Positions 33,462 to 42,658 of a DNA stretch of 64,000 nucleotides are shown in pieces. The notes below the pieces were generated by a model. The model was not told the DNA's origin and ran no database searches. It saw nothing but the letters and a program-made list of their open reading frames with translations. The stretch is taken from the NCBI RefSeq assembly GCF_024296925.1, contig NZ_CP101125.1, positions 2,048,501-2,112,500 of the forward strand. The letters run 5' to 3'. Source of the stretch: Pseudomonas nunensis (lineage in GTDB: Bacteria; Pseudomonadota; Gammaproteobacteria; Pseudomonadales; Pseudomonadaceae). Within the stretch, counting starts at the first letter, position 1, and every line of letters begins with the position of its first letter. Position numbers and translations under genes: made by a program.

Positions 33462-33567
33462 GACCCGTAACGCGGGCTGTTTGCGGGCCACTCACGAAGA
33501 CCGGCAGAATCTGTTGATCGAAAGAGCCAAAATGCTCGCCGACAAGATGATGCAAAACAGACAGTGA

Positions 33568-33596
33568 AAAGAGCCCAGCCACCGCGCTGGGCTTTT
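33568..33596. terminator. Bidirectional rho-independent terminator
   Basis: GCCCAGC (33573-33579) and GCTGGGC (33586-33592) with an A-run on the left (GAAAAGA) and TTTT on the right. It ends the small gene at 33276 and isolates it from the secreted protein gene at 33652. Confidence 0.85.
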
Positions 33597-33651
33597 CATG
33601 ACTGGCCGAAGGGAAACGGTTTAGTATTCCTTTCCCACCCCCTCAAGGAAC

Positions 33652-34002
33652 ATGGAAGTGAGAAACACCTACACAGTAGGGATGTGCCTTTTTTTATTGA
33701 CGGTTTTGACGGCTCCATGTGCTTATTCAAGCGCTGAAGACACGTCCGCCGAGAACGCCTCGTTGCTCTGCAAAATCCTCGACGGCAACGACGCCCTGAC
33801 CCAGGCTTCCGAGTTCTCTGCCGAGAATCGCTCGGTCTACATCTCCGTAGACGCCTCTCCAGAAGAAGCCGAAAAGCTTTGCCCCGTAATCAGCGCCATT
33901 GTCGTGGATAACGAGATGGAGTTTGCACAGGGCTGGACGGTGCAGATCAGTTCTCCGGGCAATGACTATAAAGTGGCGGCTGTGTGCCCGTTGTCACTTT
34001 AG
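33652..34002 (+). CDS. Small exported protein of unknown function (116 aa)
   Basis: Signal peptide at the N-terminus (hydrophobic MCLFLLTVLTAPCAYSS, then AEDTSAENA), giving a periplasmic product of about 90 residues with three Cys (ASLLCKIL, EKLCPVIS, VAAVCPLSL). AAGGA before ATG 33652 supports the start. An odd number of cysteines may mean one structural disulfide plus a free thiol. Its 3' end overlaps the converging GST gene by 9 bases. No family recognised. Confidence 0.65.
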   Translation: MEVRNTYTVGMCLFLLTVLTAPCAYSSAEDTSAENASLLCKILDGNDALTQASEFSAENRSVYISVDASPEEAEKLCPVISAIVVDNEMEFAQGWTVQISSPGNDYKVAAVCPLSL

Positions 34003-34680
34003 ATCAGCCGTTATTGGCAGCGTTTTGACACCCTGGCCGCGTTCCACCATGGCGCGCCATTCCTGAACACTAGAGCGCTCCAGCATCCTGGCATGCCAGG
34101 CGCGCAGTGCTTCGCATTCATCAGGTACCGGCAGTTTCACCAGCGAGGCGAAAATCATGCCGCCGAGTACCGCGATATCGGCCATCGAAAATTCGTTGCC
34201 CGCCACGAACGGCCGGTTTGCCAGGACGCCGTTGAAATAGTGCATCCCGCGCACGGCCTTATCGCGCATTCGCTCACCCCATTCACGATTCTGGTAAAGC
34301 TCGACGTCCGGCCCAAGACCGGGCGTGGCGTGATGGAAGTAGGTGCTGACCGCATCCAGGAATTCGATTTCCGCACGCTTGGTCATCATGTGGATGATGC
34401 CTTTTTCAGCGGGGGTTCTGCCGGTGAGCAGCGGGTTGCCATCCAGCACGTCAAGGTACTGGGTGATGGCGGTGCACTCGGCAATCAGTGTGCCGTCGTC
34501 GAGTTCCAGGACGGGCAGTGTCCCGGAGTAGTTGATCGCTAGAAACGCGGGCTTCTTGTGCTCGCCGGTCCATAGATTGACCGGCACGAATTCGATCCGC
34601 GACAGCAAGCCTTTCTCTGCCAGCGCAATACGCACACGCGCCGGGTAGGGGCCATCGAACCAGTCGTAGATTTTCATCAT
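33994..34680 (-). CDS. Glutathione S-transferase family protein
   Basis: About 228 residues starting MMKIYDWFDGPYPARVRIAL (ATG 34680; ATG 34677 and an upstream GTG 34695 are alternatives, none with a strong ribosome site). Thioredoxin-like N-domain with SGTLPVLELDDGTLIAECTA, the E-C replacing the usual E-S at the glutathione-binding turn; C-domain with FVAGNEFSMADIAVL. Typical bacterial GST of unknown substrate. It is monocistronic and converges with the exported-protein gene. Confidence 0.88.
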   Translation of the reverse strand: MMKIYDWFDGPYPARVRIALAEKGLLSRIEFVPVNLWTGEHKKPAFLAINYSGTLPVLELDDGTLIAECTAITQYLDVLDGNPLLTGRTPAEKGIIHMMTKRAEIEFLDAVSTYFHHATPGLGPDVELYQNREWGERMRDKAVRGMHYFNGVLANRPFVAGNEFSMADIAVLGGMIFASLVKLPVPDECEALRAWHARMLERSSVQEWRAMVERGQGVKTLPITADLK

Positions 34681-34775
34681 CGGGAAGCGGGACACGTCGA
34701 TATCGGGTTATTCGACGAGCTGATTCAGAGTTATCAAGAGGCGGGACTTCTTTCGACCTGACCTGGCTAAATGCG

Positions 34776-35660
34776 TCAGTTTGAAGGGGCTCCAGTTGCT
34801 GGCACCATTTGCTCCACCAATCCAGGCGTCATGTAGTGCGGTCCGTCGAACAGGTACAGCGGATAACCGCTATAAGCCGCCAATTGCGCTTTCAGTTCAG
34901 CGGCGGTCGCGGAGCGGAAGCCACCGCCGAAATTGGGGCGGAAGGCTTCGGCGATGATTCGCACACGGTCTTTGCCCAGGCGCTGACGCAAGGCGTCGGC
35001 GTAAGTTCTGGCGACCGGCGCAGTGCGCGCATACACACCGACGCCGTCCTGGAAGAACACGCCGATGTCATTCGGCAGCCACTGTTTGAGCCAGTCGGCC
35101 GTTGCGGCGGGGCCGATGTTGGCACCGTCGTAGACGCTGATCCACAACGGTCGCGGCAGCTTGGCCAGCAGCGCCGGCAGTTCTTTGGCGCGGGTCCAGC
35201 TCGGGTCGACTTCGGCGGGGAAATACCAGCCGGTGACGTGCAGCGGCGTTGGCAATTTGGCGATGCGTTCCGAGACCGCCGCCAGTTGCTCGATGTTGTC
35301 CCGGGAACGGTTCTCGCTGAAATAACCCGCCAGCCCGAGGATCACGTCCTGCGCCCACGGCGCCTTGGCGATGCGCTTCCAATCCGGCAGCACCGGAACG
35401 GCAGGCAAGCCCGTGCCGGGAACGAAGGCCTGATCGTCGACGACGGTCCATTGCACCAGCAACTCCCGCGCGCCCAGTTTTTCCCAATGCCCATTGATCC
35501 CGACCGTCTTGTTGTCCGGCTGCCAGACGATGCCGACAATCCCCGGGGTCAGGGCCTTGTTGTGGGTCACGTAGAGCATCCCTGTCCCGGCGCTGAGGGT
35601 GACGGCGAACAGCAAAGCCGCCGCCGTCGCACGATTGACGGCATAACCGAAGACGTTCAC
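34776..35660 (-). CDS. Membrane-anchored putative glycan hydrolase, last gene of the exopolysaccharide operon
   Basis: 294 residues from GTG 35660. One N-terminal membrane segment (ATAAALLFAVTLSAGTGML) puts the rest in the periplasm. Motifs such as LHVTGWYFPAEVDPSW, PRPLWISVYDGANIGPAATA and DIGVFFQDGVGVYA are typical of TIM-barrel glycoside-hydrolase-like (DUF4434-type) proteins, with likely acidic catalytic residues. Its size and place beside nfrA and nfrB parallel E. coli YbcH. The GTG overlaps the stop of a 23-residue frame (35657-35728), so translation looks coupled. Function is inferred. Confidence 0.7.
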   Translation of the reverse strand: MNVFGYAVNRATAAALLFAVTLSAGTGMLYVTHNKALTPGIVGIVWQPDNKTVGINGHWEKLGARELLVQWTVVDDQAFVPGTGLPAVPVLPDWKRIAKAPWAQDVILGLAGYFSENRSRDNIEQLAAVSERIAKLPTPLHVTGWYFPAEVDPSWTRAKELPALLAKLPRPLWISVYDGANIGPAATADWLKQWLPNDIGVFFQDGVGVYARTAPVARTYADALRQRLGKDRVRIIAEAFRPNFGGGFRSATAAELKAQLAAYSGYPLYLFDGPHYMTPGLVEQMVPATGAPSN

Positions 35661-35728
35661 CTCAGAGCCTTCTGGATGTGCTGATGCGCTGCGCCAGAAC
35701 GCTGCCAACCATCAATTCGAACCTTCAT
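35657..35728 (-). CDS. 23-residue coupling ORF between nfrA and the hydrolase-like gene
   Basis: MKVRIDGWQRSGAAHQHIQK plus ALR, with a good ribosome site (TTGAGGATTTGC before ATG 35728) and a TGA that overlaps the GTG of the next gene as GTGA. The next gene has only a weak site of its own, so reading this frame may deliver ribosomes to it. It starts 9 bases past the nfrA stop. Whether the peptide itself does anything is unknown. Confidence 0.4.
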   Translation of the reverse strand: MKVRIDGWQRSGAAHQHIQKALR

Positions 35729-35736
35729 GCAAATCC

Positions 35737-38280
35737 TCAATAGGAGTAAGTCAGGCGAGCGAACACGCCTTCGGCACGCTCATCGCCCAGCACTTTCACG
35801 CGGTATTGCAGGGAAAAATCCACGTAGGAGCGGGGCGCGTTGTAGGCATCCTCGCGGAACCAGTAGCGAACGTTGTTGCCGATCCCGATCCCGCCGGCCT
35901 TGCCCGAGGACGAGTCCGAGCGGCCATCGCTATCGGTGCCGCTGTTCATCTTCGAGTCATAGTCGAACGCGGCCACCACATGCGGGAAGCTGACCCAGCG
36001 CGAACCGGCGCCGCCGATGGCGTAGCTGCGACCGACCTGCCATTCGCTGTTGAAGTAGTTGCGCGAATCGTTGACGTAATGCCCGGCTTCGGCGAACAAC
36101 TGCGAGGTCCACCAACTGGAGGCATCCACGCGCAAATCGGTGCCGATGCTGGAACCGTAGCCCAGGCGCAGCAGCCAGTCACCGTCGACGTCCGACGAAC
36201 CCAGCGGGAAGGTGCGCTCGACGGCGGCCATCACGTTTACCGCAGTGAACGGTTTGACCCTTACACCCACGGCGCCTTGCAGCGCATCGAAACCGGTGTC
36301 CGAATCGCCGTTCTTGCTCCACAGCGTGTCGGTGACGCGTCCGTAGAGTTCGACAAAGCGCGCGTTGCGATAACCCAAGGGGCGCCAGGACAGTTCGGTG
36401 CTGTTTTGCAGGCTGTCATTGCTGTTGCTGCCACCGCTCGGGGCTGAGCTCAAGCCACTGCTCGAACTGCTGCCGCGATAACTGGTGGTGCTGGTCAACC
36501 CGATGGTGCGCGACACATCGGCCACCGCGCGGCGGGTGTCGAAAAGCTGTTGCGGCGACATGTCGAGTTCGCCGCTGTTTTTCGCATCGATCACTCGTTT
36601 GAAGTAGCTGACAGCTTGCGCGTCGTCGTTGACCTGCATCGCGTTGTAAGCCGCATCCTGAGTGGCGGCTGGCGTCAATTGATTCCCGGCATCGGCCTTG
36701 CGAAACGAGGCGTAGGCGTCGTCATCATTGCCGACCTGAACCGACAGATAAGCCTTTTGCAGGTCAGTCATCGACTCCAGTTCGCCGGTGTCCTGTGCTT
36801 GCTGCAGCCGTTCCCGAGCGGTTCGGCGCTGGCCGATGGCGGCATACAGATTCGCCTCCTCGTAAGCGGGCAGGCTGCCGAGGGCCAAGGCTTGGGTGAA
36901 GTCCTTGCGAGCACCGGCATCGTCGCCGGTTTGCTGGCGCAGGCGACCGCGTTGGCTCAGCAACTGGGCATCATCGCCATTGGCCGCGAGACCGCTATTG
37001 GCCGCCGCAATCGCTTCGGGCAGGCGTTTCTGGTCGGTCAAGGCGCTGACCAGCAATCGGCGATACGCCGGATTGTGCGGTGCCCGTTGGACAGCTTGGT
37101 TCGCCAAAAAAGACGCTTTCGCCGGGTCCTTGCGAGCCAGGGCGGTGTAGGCCTGGGCTGCCAGATCGGTACCGCCGTCGCGCTGGTTGCCGGGCCAGAT
37201 ATCGCAGACCAGGCCGAAGGCGCTTTCCTGACAGTTCAGGGCCGGGGCAGGGAAGCGCGCAGCCGTGTTCATGCCTTTGTTTTTCTGGCGCAGCGCGATT
37301 CCGGCAGCAAGGCGTCGGCGGACCACTTCGCCGCCTTCATCGGCAACCAAGGGTTGCAGATGATCGAGCGCCTGCTGCGGTTCGCCATGGGCCAGCGCAG
37401 TGTCGGCGGCGAAGAAACGAATGTTGCGGGTTTGCGCTTGCGTCAGGCCCTTGATGGCCAGGGCGTGATTCAGGTCTGCCTGTGCCGCCTGGGTTTTGCC
37501 TTGGCGATCGAGGGCGTAGCTGCGCAAGATCCACGGCGCAATGTCCTGATCATCCTGGGCCATTGCGGCTGATGCGGCTTGCTCGGCGCCAGGGTAATCC
37601 TTGGCGGCGAGCAAAGCGCTGATCAGCAACTGTTGATTGGCGCCGATTCGCGGCGCCCAGGCCACGGCTTTCCTGGCCTGCTCGGTGGCCAGCGGCACAT
37701 TGCCCGATTCCAGCGCGCGATAACCCTGAACCGCCAACGGCGCGGCCAGTTGACGACGAATCGCCTGGCGACGCATCAGCAACGTATCGTTGCCGGGAAA
37801 CACCGCCAGTGCCTGATTAGTGGCTTGATCCGCCTCCTGCAACTGCGGCTGACGCTGCAAGGCGTCGATCAGCAGCAAGCGATAATCCAGGCGTTTGGGC
37901 GCCTGGGCGATAGCTTTGCGGGCCGACACGGCGGCGGCTTCAAAGTTGTCGCGGTCATACGCCTTGAAGGCCTGGGCGGCCGCGCCGAAACCTGGCGCCT
38001 GAGGCGATGGCGAATAGCGTTTCGGATGGTCGCGCAATTCCTTGTCGCGCTGCGCCAGTGCAATCAGCGTATTCAGGCGGGTGATGTCGGCGCGCTGACG
38101 CAACGCTTCGCGGGCCTTGGCGATGGCCAGGTCGTAATCTTTGCGTTCGTAGGCGCTGTACGCCTCGTTGGCCGTCACATAGGCCGGACCGGTCAACGGC
38201 AGCGGCAGGGTTTCGGCCAGCGCCAGCGCGGGCAGCAGGCCCAGCCCCGTGGCCAGAAGGGTCAGCAAGGGGCGATTCAT
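35737..38280 (-). CDS. nfrA: NfrA-like TPR / outer-membrane exopolysaccharide secretin
   Basis: 847 residues with signal peptide (LLTLLATGLGLLPALALAE), a long run of TPR helices (for example YERKDYDLAIAKAREALRQR near residue 50 and SQRGRLRQQTGDDAGARKDF near 450) and, from about residue 600, a C-terminal beta-rich region ending in the outer-membrane-type RLTYSY. This is the NfrA/PgaA/BcsC plan: periplasmic scaffold plus outer-membrane exit for a polysaccharide. E. coli NfrA, the N4 phage receptor, is somewhat longer (about 990). Its start overlaps the nfrB stop by 4 bases. Confidence 0.85.
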   Translation of the reverse strand: MNRPLLTLLATGLGLLPALALAETLPLPLTGPAYVTANEAYSAYERKDYDLAIAKAREALRQRADITRLNTLIALAQRDKELRDHPKRYSPSPQAPGFGAAAQAFKAYDRDNFEAAAVSARKAIAQAPKRLDYRLLLIDALQRQPQLQEADQATNQALAVFPGNDTLLMRRQAIRRQLAAPLAVQGYRALESGNVPLATEQARKAVAWAPRIGANQQLLISALLAAKDYPGAEQAASAAMAQDDQDIAPWILRSYALDRQGKTQAAQADLNHALAIKGLTQAQTRNIRFFAADTALAHGEPQQALDHLQPLVADEGGEVVRRRLAAGIALRQKNKGMNTAARFPAPALNCQESAFGLVCDIWPGNQRDGGTDLAAQAYTALARKDPAKASFLANQAVQRAPHNPAYRRLLVSALTDQKRLPEAIAAANSGLAANGDDAQLLSQRGRLRQQTGDDAGARKDFTQALALGSLPAYEEANLYAAIGQRRTARERLQQAQDTGELESMTDLQKAYLSVQVGNDDDAYASFRKADAGNQLTPAATQDAAYNAMQVNDDAQAVSYFKRVIDAKNSGELDMSPQQLFDTRRAVADVSRTIGLTSTTSYRGSSSSSGLSSAPSGGSNSNDSLQNSTELSWRPLGYRNARFVELYGRVTDTLWSKNGDSDTGFDALQGAVGVRVKPFTAVNVMAAVERTFPLGSSDVDGDWLLRLGYGSSIGTDLRVDASSWWTSQLFAEAGHYVNDSRNYFNSEWQVGRSYAIGGAGSRWVSFPHVVAAFDYDSKMNSGTDSDGRSDSSSGKAGGIGIGNNVRYWFREDAYNAPRSYVDFSLQYRVKVLGDERAEGVFARLTYSY

Positions 38281-40391
38281 GCAGGAAGCTCCGCAGGGTA
38301 GTGGCTGTGCTGACGTGCCACGGCCTGTTCAATGGTGGCGCGGGGCAGCACGCCGCTGTCGACCAGATAGTCGCCGATGCGTCCGTGAATCTGAGGGCGA
38401 TAACGCAGCATGGCGCGGCTGAACACCTCGCGATCCAGCAGGCCCATTTCGATCAACAGATCACCCAGCAGCGGCGCGCGGGCGTCCGGCACGGATTGGC
38501 CATCACGCACGTTCAGTTGGCGCAGTTGCGCGACGATTTCGCTTTCCCGGGCAATCAATTGCACCGGTTCGCTGCCCAGTTCATCGCTGACCTGTTGCAG
38601 ACCTTCGTCCGGCAACGGGCTGGCCACGGCGACTTGCGCGCGGCCGTCGGCATTCAGGCCCAGCGGCACCACACGCCAGCGCAGGGCGAATTCATCGTCC
38701 AGCGTCTGATTCGAATCCCGCGCCTTGGTGGCCACGTCGAAGACTCGCGGCAGGTCGTTCTGGAACGCGATGGCTTCCGCCAGTGTTTCGTCGTCCAGCC
38801 AGCCGTTGCTGAGCAAAATCCGCCCTAACGGCATGTGCCGGGTTTTCTGTTCGGCGAGGGCGCTTTGCAGGTCGGCCTCATTGATTGCCTGCCAGGACAG
38901 CAAAACGCTGCCGAGCTTGCGCGGTGCGGCGGCGACCAGGTCGGTGGATGGGAAGTCGTGCATGGTCTTGTCCCACACCAGTTTGCGGTTCATGACCTTG
39001 CCGACGATGAACATGCGCCAGGCCCGTGAAGCGGCCATGAAGTTGACGAAGTTGCCCACCACCATGCGCGGGATCGACAGCAAACCATGCTGCCAGCCGT
39101 AGAGCACGGTGGTGAAATAACAGCGGTGAGCGATGCGCCAGGCCAGCGCGGCACCGTTGGCCAGCAGCAGGTACTTGATGAAGCCGTTGGTTTCGAACGG
39201 CGTCGGGAAACTCACGTCCCACAAGCCGCTGTGGCGCAGGATGATCAGGCCCAGCAACTGCGCCAGAATCACGTAGGCGATGATGCTGACGAACGCCGTG
39301 ACCACGCCTTTGCGGTCACGAAACAGCAAATAACGATTGGCCAGCGAACCGTTCCAGCCCATTTGCTCCCAGCCTTGCAGGCCGATGCCGAGCGTCCAGC
39401 GTGCTTTCTGGCGGAACGCGGTGCGGAAGGTGTCGGGAAAGAATTCGCGCACGCACAACGGCATCCGCAAGGTCGATTCGTAAGGCTTGCGAAACCAGGA
39501 TTTGCGCAGCACCCGAAACTGCACCGGGAAGCGCACAAAGATCGCATTCATGCCGACTTTGGCCAAGCGCGCACCGACGTCGTAGTCCTCGGTGAGGCTG
39601 TCGGTGTTGAACGGCTGGTTCTGGGTTTCCCCGGCCAGCACGCGCAACGCACGATGGGAAAAGCAGGTGCCGACCCCGGCCGACGGCACGGTATCGGTCA
39701 TGCTTTCGCGCACCACCAGATCCTTGCCATGCCATTCGGCGAACTCGTCCATGTAGGTGCCGGCGACCCATTCGTACCAGTTGCGCTCCAGCGAAACCAC
39801 GGGCAACTGGATCATGTCCTTGCGCGGCAGCAAGTAGTTGAACAGGCGCAATTCCAGCGGGTGCAGCACGTCTTCGCTGTCGTGCAACACCACGCCGGCG
39901 AAGGTCATGCCGTGGGTTTGCTCGTGCAGGAAAATCGCCTGGATCACCCAGTTCAGACAGTCGGCCTTGCAGGTCGGCCCGGCATGCGGGACTTCCACGC
40001 GGTGCAACTGCTTGTAGCGCCGGCGCATGCGTTCCACTTCATCGATGGTGCGCTGGTCGTTGATGTAGGTGCCGACGAAGACCACGTAGTTCTGGTAATC
40101 CAGGGTCGACACCATGTTCTCGATCATCGGCGCGATGACGTCGTATTCCAGCCAGGCCGGGACCATGATCGCCAGGGGCTGTTCGTCCCGGGCCATCAGT
40201 TGCTCGGCGGTCAGCGGCCGGTATTTACGGCCCACGGTGAACTTGCGAAACAGGCGGCGAGACCAGTACCACAGGTCAATGAACAGATCGTCCAGGCTGG
40301 AGATCAGGATCAGCACGGCGACCACGATGGTCGCGATCTCCAGGAAGCTGTAGTAGTGGGCCAGCCAGTAGGGCCAATAAAGCGACGTCAT
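38277..40391 (-). CDS. nfrB: NfrB-like glycosyltransferase with c-di-GMP-binding-type C-terminus
   Basis: 704 residues. N-terminal membrane segment, a GT2 domain with the acidic motifs VVLHDSEDVLHP and DSLTEDYD and the processive-synthase motif QKARW, then more membrane segments (FVSIIAYVILAQLLGLII). The last 220 residues hold two MshEN-type units, each with two repeats of the form LGxxLLxxGxLxxxxLxxAxxxQ (LGSVLLSWQAINEADLQSAL; PLGRILLSNGWLDDETLAEA; LLGDLLIEMGLLDREVFSRA; RIGDYLVDSGVLPRATIEQA), the fold that binds c-di-GMP in MshE and NfrB. It polymerises and exports a sugar, probably N-acetylmannosamine given the epimerase gene. Confidence 0.9.
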   Translation of the reverse strand: MTSLYWPYWLAHYYSFLEIATIVVAVLILISSLDDLFIDLWYWSRRLFRKFTVGRKYRPLTAEQLMARDEQPLAIMVPAWLEYDVIAPMIENMVSTLDYQNYVVFVGTYINDQRTIDEVERMRRRYKQLHRVEVPHAGPTCKADCLNWVIQAIFLHEQTHGMTFAGVVLHDSEDVLHPLELRLFNYLLPRKDMIQLPVVSLERNWYEWVAGTYMDEFAEWHGKDLVVRESMTDTVPSAGVGTCFSHRALRVLAGETQNQPFNTDSLTEDYDVGARLAKVGMNAIFVRFPVQFRVLRKSWFRKPYESTLRMPLCVREFFPDTFRTAFRQKARWTLGIGLQGWEQMGWNGSLANRYLLFRDRKGVVTAFVSIIAYVILAQLLGLIILRHSGLWDVSFPTPFETNGFIKYLLLANGAALAWRIAHRCYFTTVLYGWQHGLLSIPRMVVGNFVNFMAASRAWRMFIVGKVMNRKLVWDKTMHDFPSTDLVAAAPRKLGSVLLSWQAINEADLQSALAEQKTRHMPLGRILLSNGWLDDETLAEAIAFQNDLPRVFDVATKARDSNQTLDDEFALRWRVVPLGLNADGRAQVAVASPLPDEGLQQVSDELGSEPVQLIARESEIVAQLRQLNVRDGQSVPDARAPLLGDLLIEMGLLDREVFSRAMLRYRPQIHGRIGDYLVDSGVLPRATIEQAVARQHSHYPAELPA

Positions 40392-40403
40392 CGAAGGGTT
40401 CCG

Positions 40404-42617
40404 TTACTGGCGATTGCGACGGGCGTTACGGCCGGCCAGCAACAGGATGAGAACCAACAGAATGCCGCCCGGAATCAGCCACAACAGCGAAGGCGTGCGC
40501 CAGGCGTCGAGGCCTTTCGGTTCTTCGTTGTCGATCAATTGGCTGCCGCTTGGGTCCTGGGTGTTGAAGGTGGTCAGCGCACCGTCGTCACCGAGGATGG
40601 CCACATCGCCACGGCTCAGCAGAATCGGTTTGGCGAAACGTGGCGCATCGGCGCCCAGGGTGCGATAGACCAGACCGTGCTGGCCGCCGGCATCCACTGC
40701 TTGCAGCGAGGCCAGATGGTTGAGCGGATGCACGTCGAGCAGCACCTGATCCTTGTGGTTGATGCGCAAGCGACCCTGCTCATCGACCTGCACCGATTCC
40801 TTGCTGTCCTTGACCGGCAACTCGAAGGCGAGGAAGGCTTTGTCCGGGGTGACCGAGGCTTTCGGGTCGTTGCTGACTTTCAGCTGTGCGCGCAACGGCG
40901 AGACACCGGCGGCGTCCGCGACCGAAATCACTTGCCCGAGGCTGCTCGCCGGGTGCTCGAGATAGGCCTGCGGCAAGAGGATTTGCGTGTCCATGGCAAA
41001 GCGCGCGGCCATGCCGGAGAAGTCGTCATCCAGTGCGGTTTTTTCCAGCACGATGTGGCTGGTCGGCAGCACAGAGACCGGGAACGCTTGCGGCGTTTCC
41101 AGGCAACGATCACTGACCGGTTGGCGCTGGAACGACACGCGCAGCACGTTGGTCGCGCCCACGGCGTAACGCGGGATACGTGCTTCGATGCGTTGCTTCT
41201 CGCCGTCGGCCACCAGCTGTTGCGCGCCAATCAGGTAATCGTTAAGAAACAGCGAAGCCACTGGCGCAGTATCGGAGGCACCCGGTGCGGCGGACACATC
41301 GATCACCGCTTTTACCGGCAGGCGACCGTCATAGGCCACGCTGCCCAACGGGAACGAAGTGCTCCAGTCGGATTTCGCCAGCACGTCGATGGCGCCAGTG
41401 TTGCCGCCAAGGCGCGACAAGGCCACACGGCCGTCGGCGCTCAATGGCAACTGGGCTTCGCTGACCGTCAGATCACGGCTGCGGGCCAGTTTGTTCCAGG
41501 CCGAGCTGAACAAGGCCAATGCCTTGCCGGTCGCTTGCGGCGCGATCATCAAGACCGGACGGGTGCCCAGCAGGCTCAGGCGCACAGTGTCCGTACCGCC
41601 GACCGCCAGGCCGGCATTGATATGCCGTTCGCGCCATTGCGTGAAAGCGGCGGCGGCCGTGGCGTCGAGGCCTTGAATCTGGCTCTGCAAGGCATCCAGG
41701 GATTCGTTAACCGCTTTGACCAGTTGCGGGTCGTTGATCGCCAGGTCGGCCTGGACGTTCGGGGTTTGGCCCAGCATCAACAGCGCGCCGATTTGTGCCG
41801 GGTTCGCCAACACCTGCGGGCCCTTGCCGTTGAGGCTGGCGAACGCAGGAATGGCCAGCAGCTCAGCCGGGATGCGCAGGTTGCTCAGGTCAACACTGTC
41901 TTGCAGCGCCGGGAAGGGCTGGATGCGGCTGTGTTTGCCGATGCGTTCCAGCGCCACGCCGAGGCGCCAGGCCGCGTCGTAGCTCTCAGCCGACAAGGTG
42001 CCCGGCGCGACCATGATCCCGGGCTGGCCCGGCAATGCGGTCCAGGCGGCGCCGACGTTCTGCAACTGGCTGGCGTCGTAGCTGTAGGTGAGGCGGGTGT
42101 CCGGTTCGATACGCAAGACGTTGCCGATGGCGCGTTGGTCTTCGCACAACACACGCGATACCACCGACGACCAGGCAATGCCCAGGCGCACCGAGCCGCT
42201 GTCCCGGGCTTTCTTGTCCACGCCCAAGGTGGCGCTGGCGTCGCCCTGAGGCTCGCTGAGCCCCTCGGCGCGCACCGGATAACCGTCCAGCGACAGCAGC
42301 AAGGTGTTGCGACCGCCCTCGCCATTGAGGTAGCTGGCGTTGAAATTCAGCGTGGCATCGGTCAGCGGCACACCGGCCGGTACCGGCAGATACAGTTCGC
42401 GTCGGGCATCGGTGGAACCGAGGATGATCGGTGCGTCGATCCCCAGATCGCTCAAGCGGATCTCACGCTCCTGCCGGGTATCGGCATTGAGTCGATTGAT
42501 CGCCTGGGTGAGCGGGTTGTCCGCGGCCAAGGCAAAGGTCGGCATGAGCGCGAGCAGGCTCACGCCACAGGCAAGGGCGCTGAACGCACCCGTATGGATG
42601 GCAACGGAAGGCTTCAT
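40404..42617 (-). CDS. BcsB-like periplasmic polysaccharide synthase subunit
   Basis: 737 residues: signal peptide (GVSLLALMPTFALAADN), a long periplasmic region with carbohydrate-binding-type beta domains (REIRLSDLGIDAPIILGSTD; VNVLRVSFQRQPVSDRC-type segment near residue 480) and a single C-terminal membrane anchor (LLWLIPGGILLVLILLLAG) with a basic tail. This is the layout of the cellulose synthase subunit BcsB, which guides the nascent chain. As far as I recall, E. coli nfrAB has no such gene next to it. It sits between the synthase and the epimerase in the same operon. Confidence 0.82.
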   Translation of the reverse strand: MKPSVAIHTGAFSALACGVSLLALMPTFALAADNPLTQAINRLNADTRQEREIRLSDLGIDAPIILGSTDARRELYLPVPAGVPLTDATLNFNASYLNGEGGRNTLLLSLDGYPVRAEGLSEPQGDASATLGVDKKARDSGSVRLGIAWSSVVSRVLCEDQRAIGNVLRIEPDTRLTYSYDASQLQNVGAAWTALPGQPGIMVAPGTLSAESYDAAWRLGVALERIGKHSRIQPFPALQDSVDLSNLRIPAELLAIPAFASLNGKGPQVLANPAQIGALLMLGQTPNVQADLAINDPQLVKAVNESLDALQSQIQGLDATAAAAFTQWRERHINAGLAVGGTDTVRLSLLGTRPVLMIAPQATGKALALFSSAWNKLARSRDLTVSEAQLPLSADGRVALSRLGGNTGAIDVLAKSDWSTSFPLGSVAYDGRLPVKAVIDVSAAPGASDTAPVASLFLNDYLIGAQQLVADGEKQRIEARIPRYAVGATNVLRVSFQRQPVSDRCLETPQAFPVSVLPTSHIVLEKTALDDDFSGMAARFAMDTQILLPQAYLEHPASSLGQVISVADAAGVSPLRAQLKVSNDPKASVTPDKAFLAFELPVKDSKESVQVDEQGRLRINHKDQVLLDVHPLNHLASLQAVDAGGQHGLVYRTLGADAPRFAKPILLSRGDVAILGDDGALTTFNTQDPSGSQLIDNEEPKGLDAWRTPSLLWLIPGGILLVLILLLAGRNARRNRQ

Positions 42618-42658
42618 TCAGGTAGATCTCGAGCTGATAAGGGGGAATACGGTTCGGT

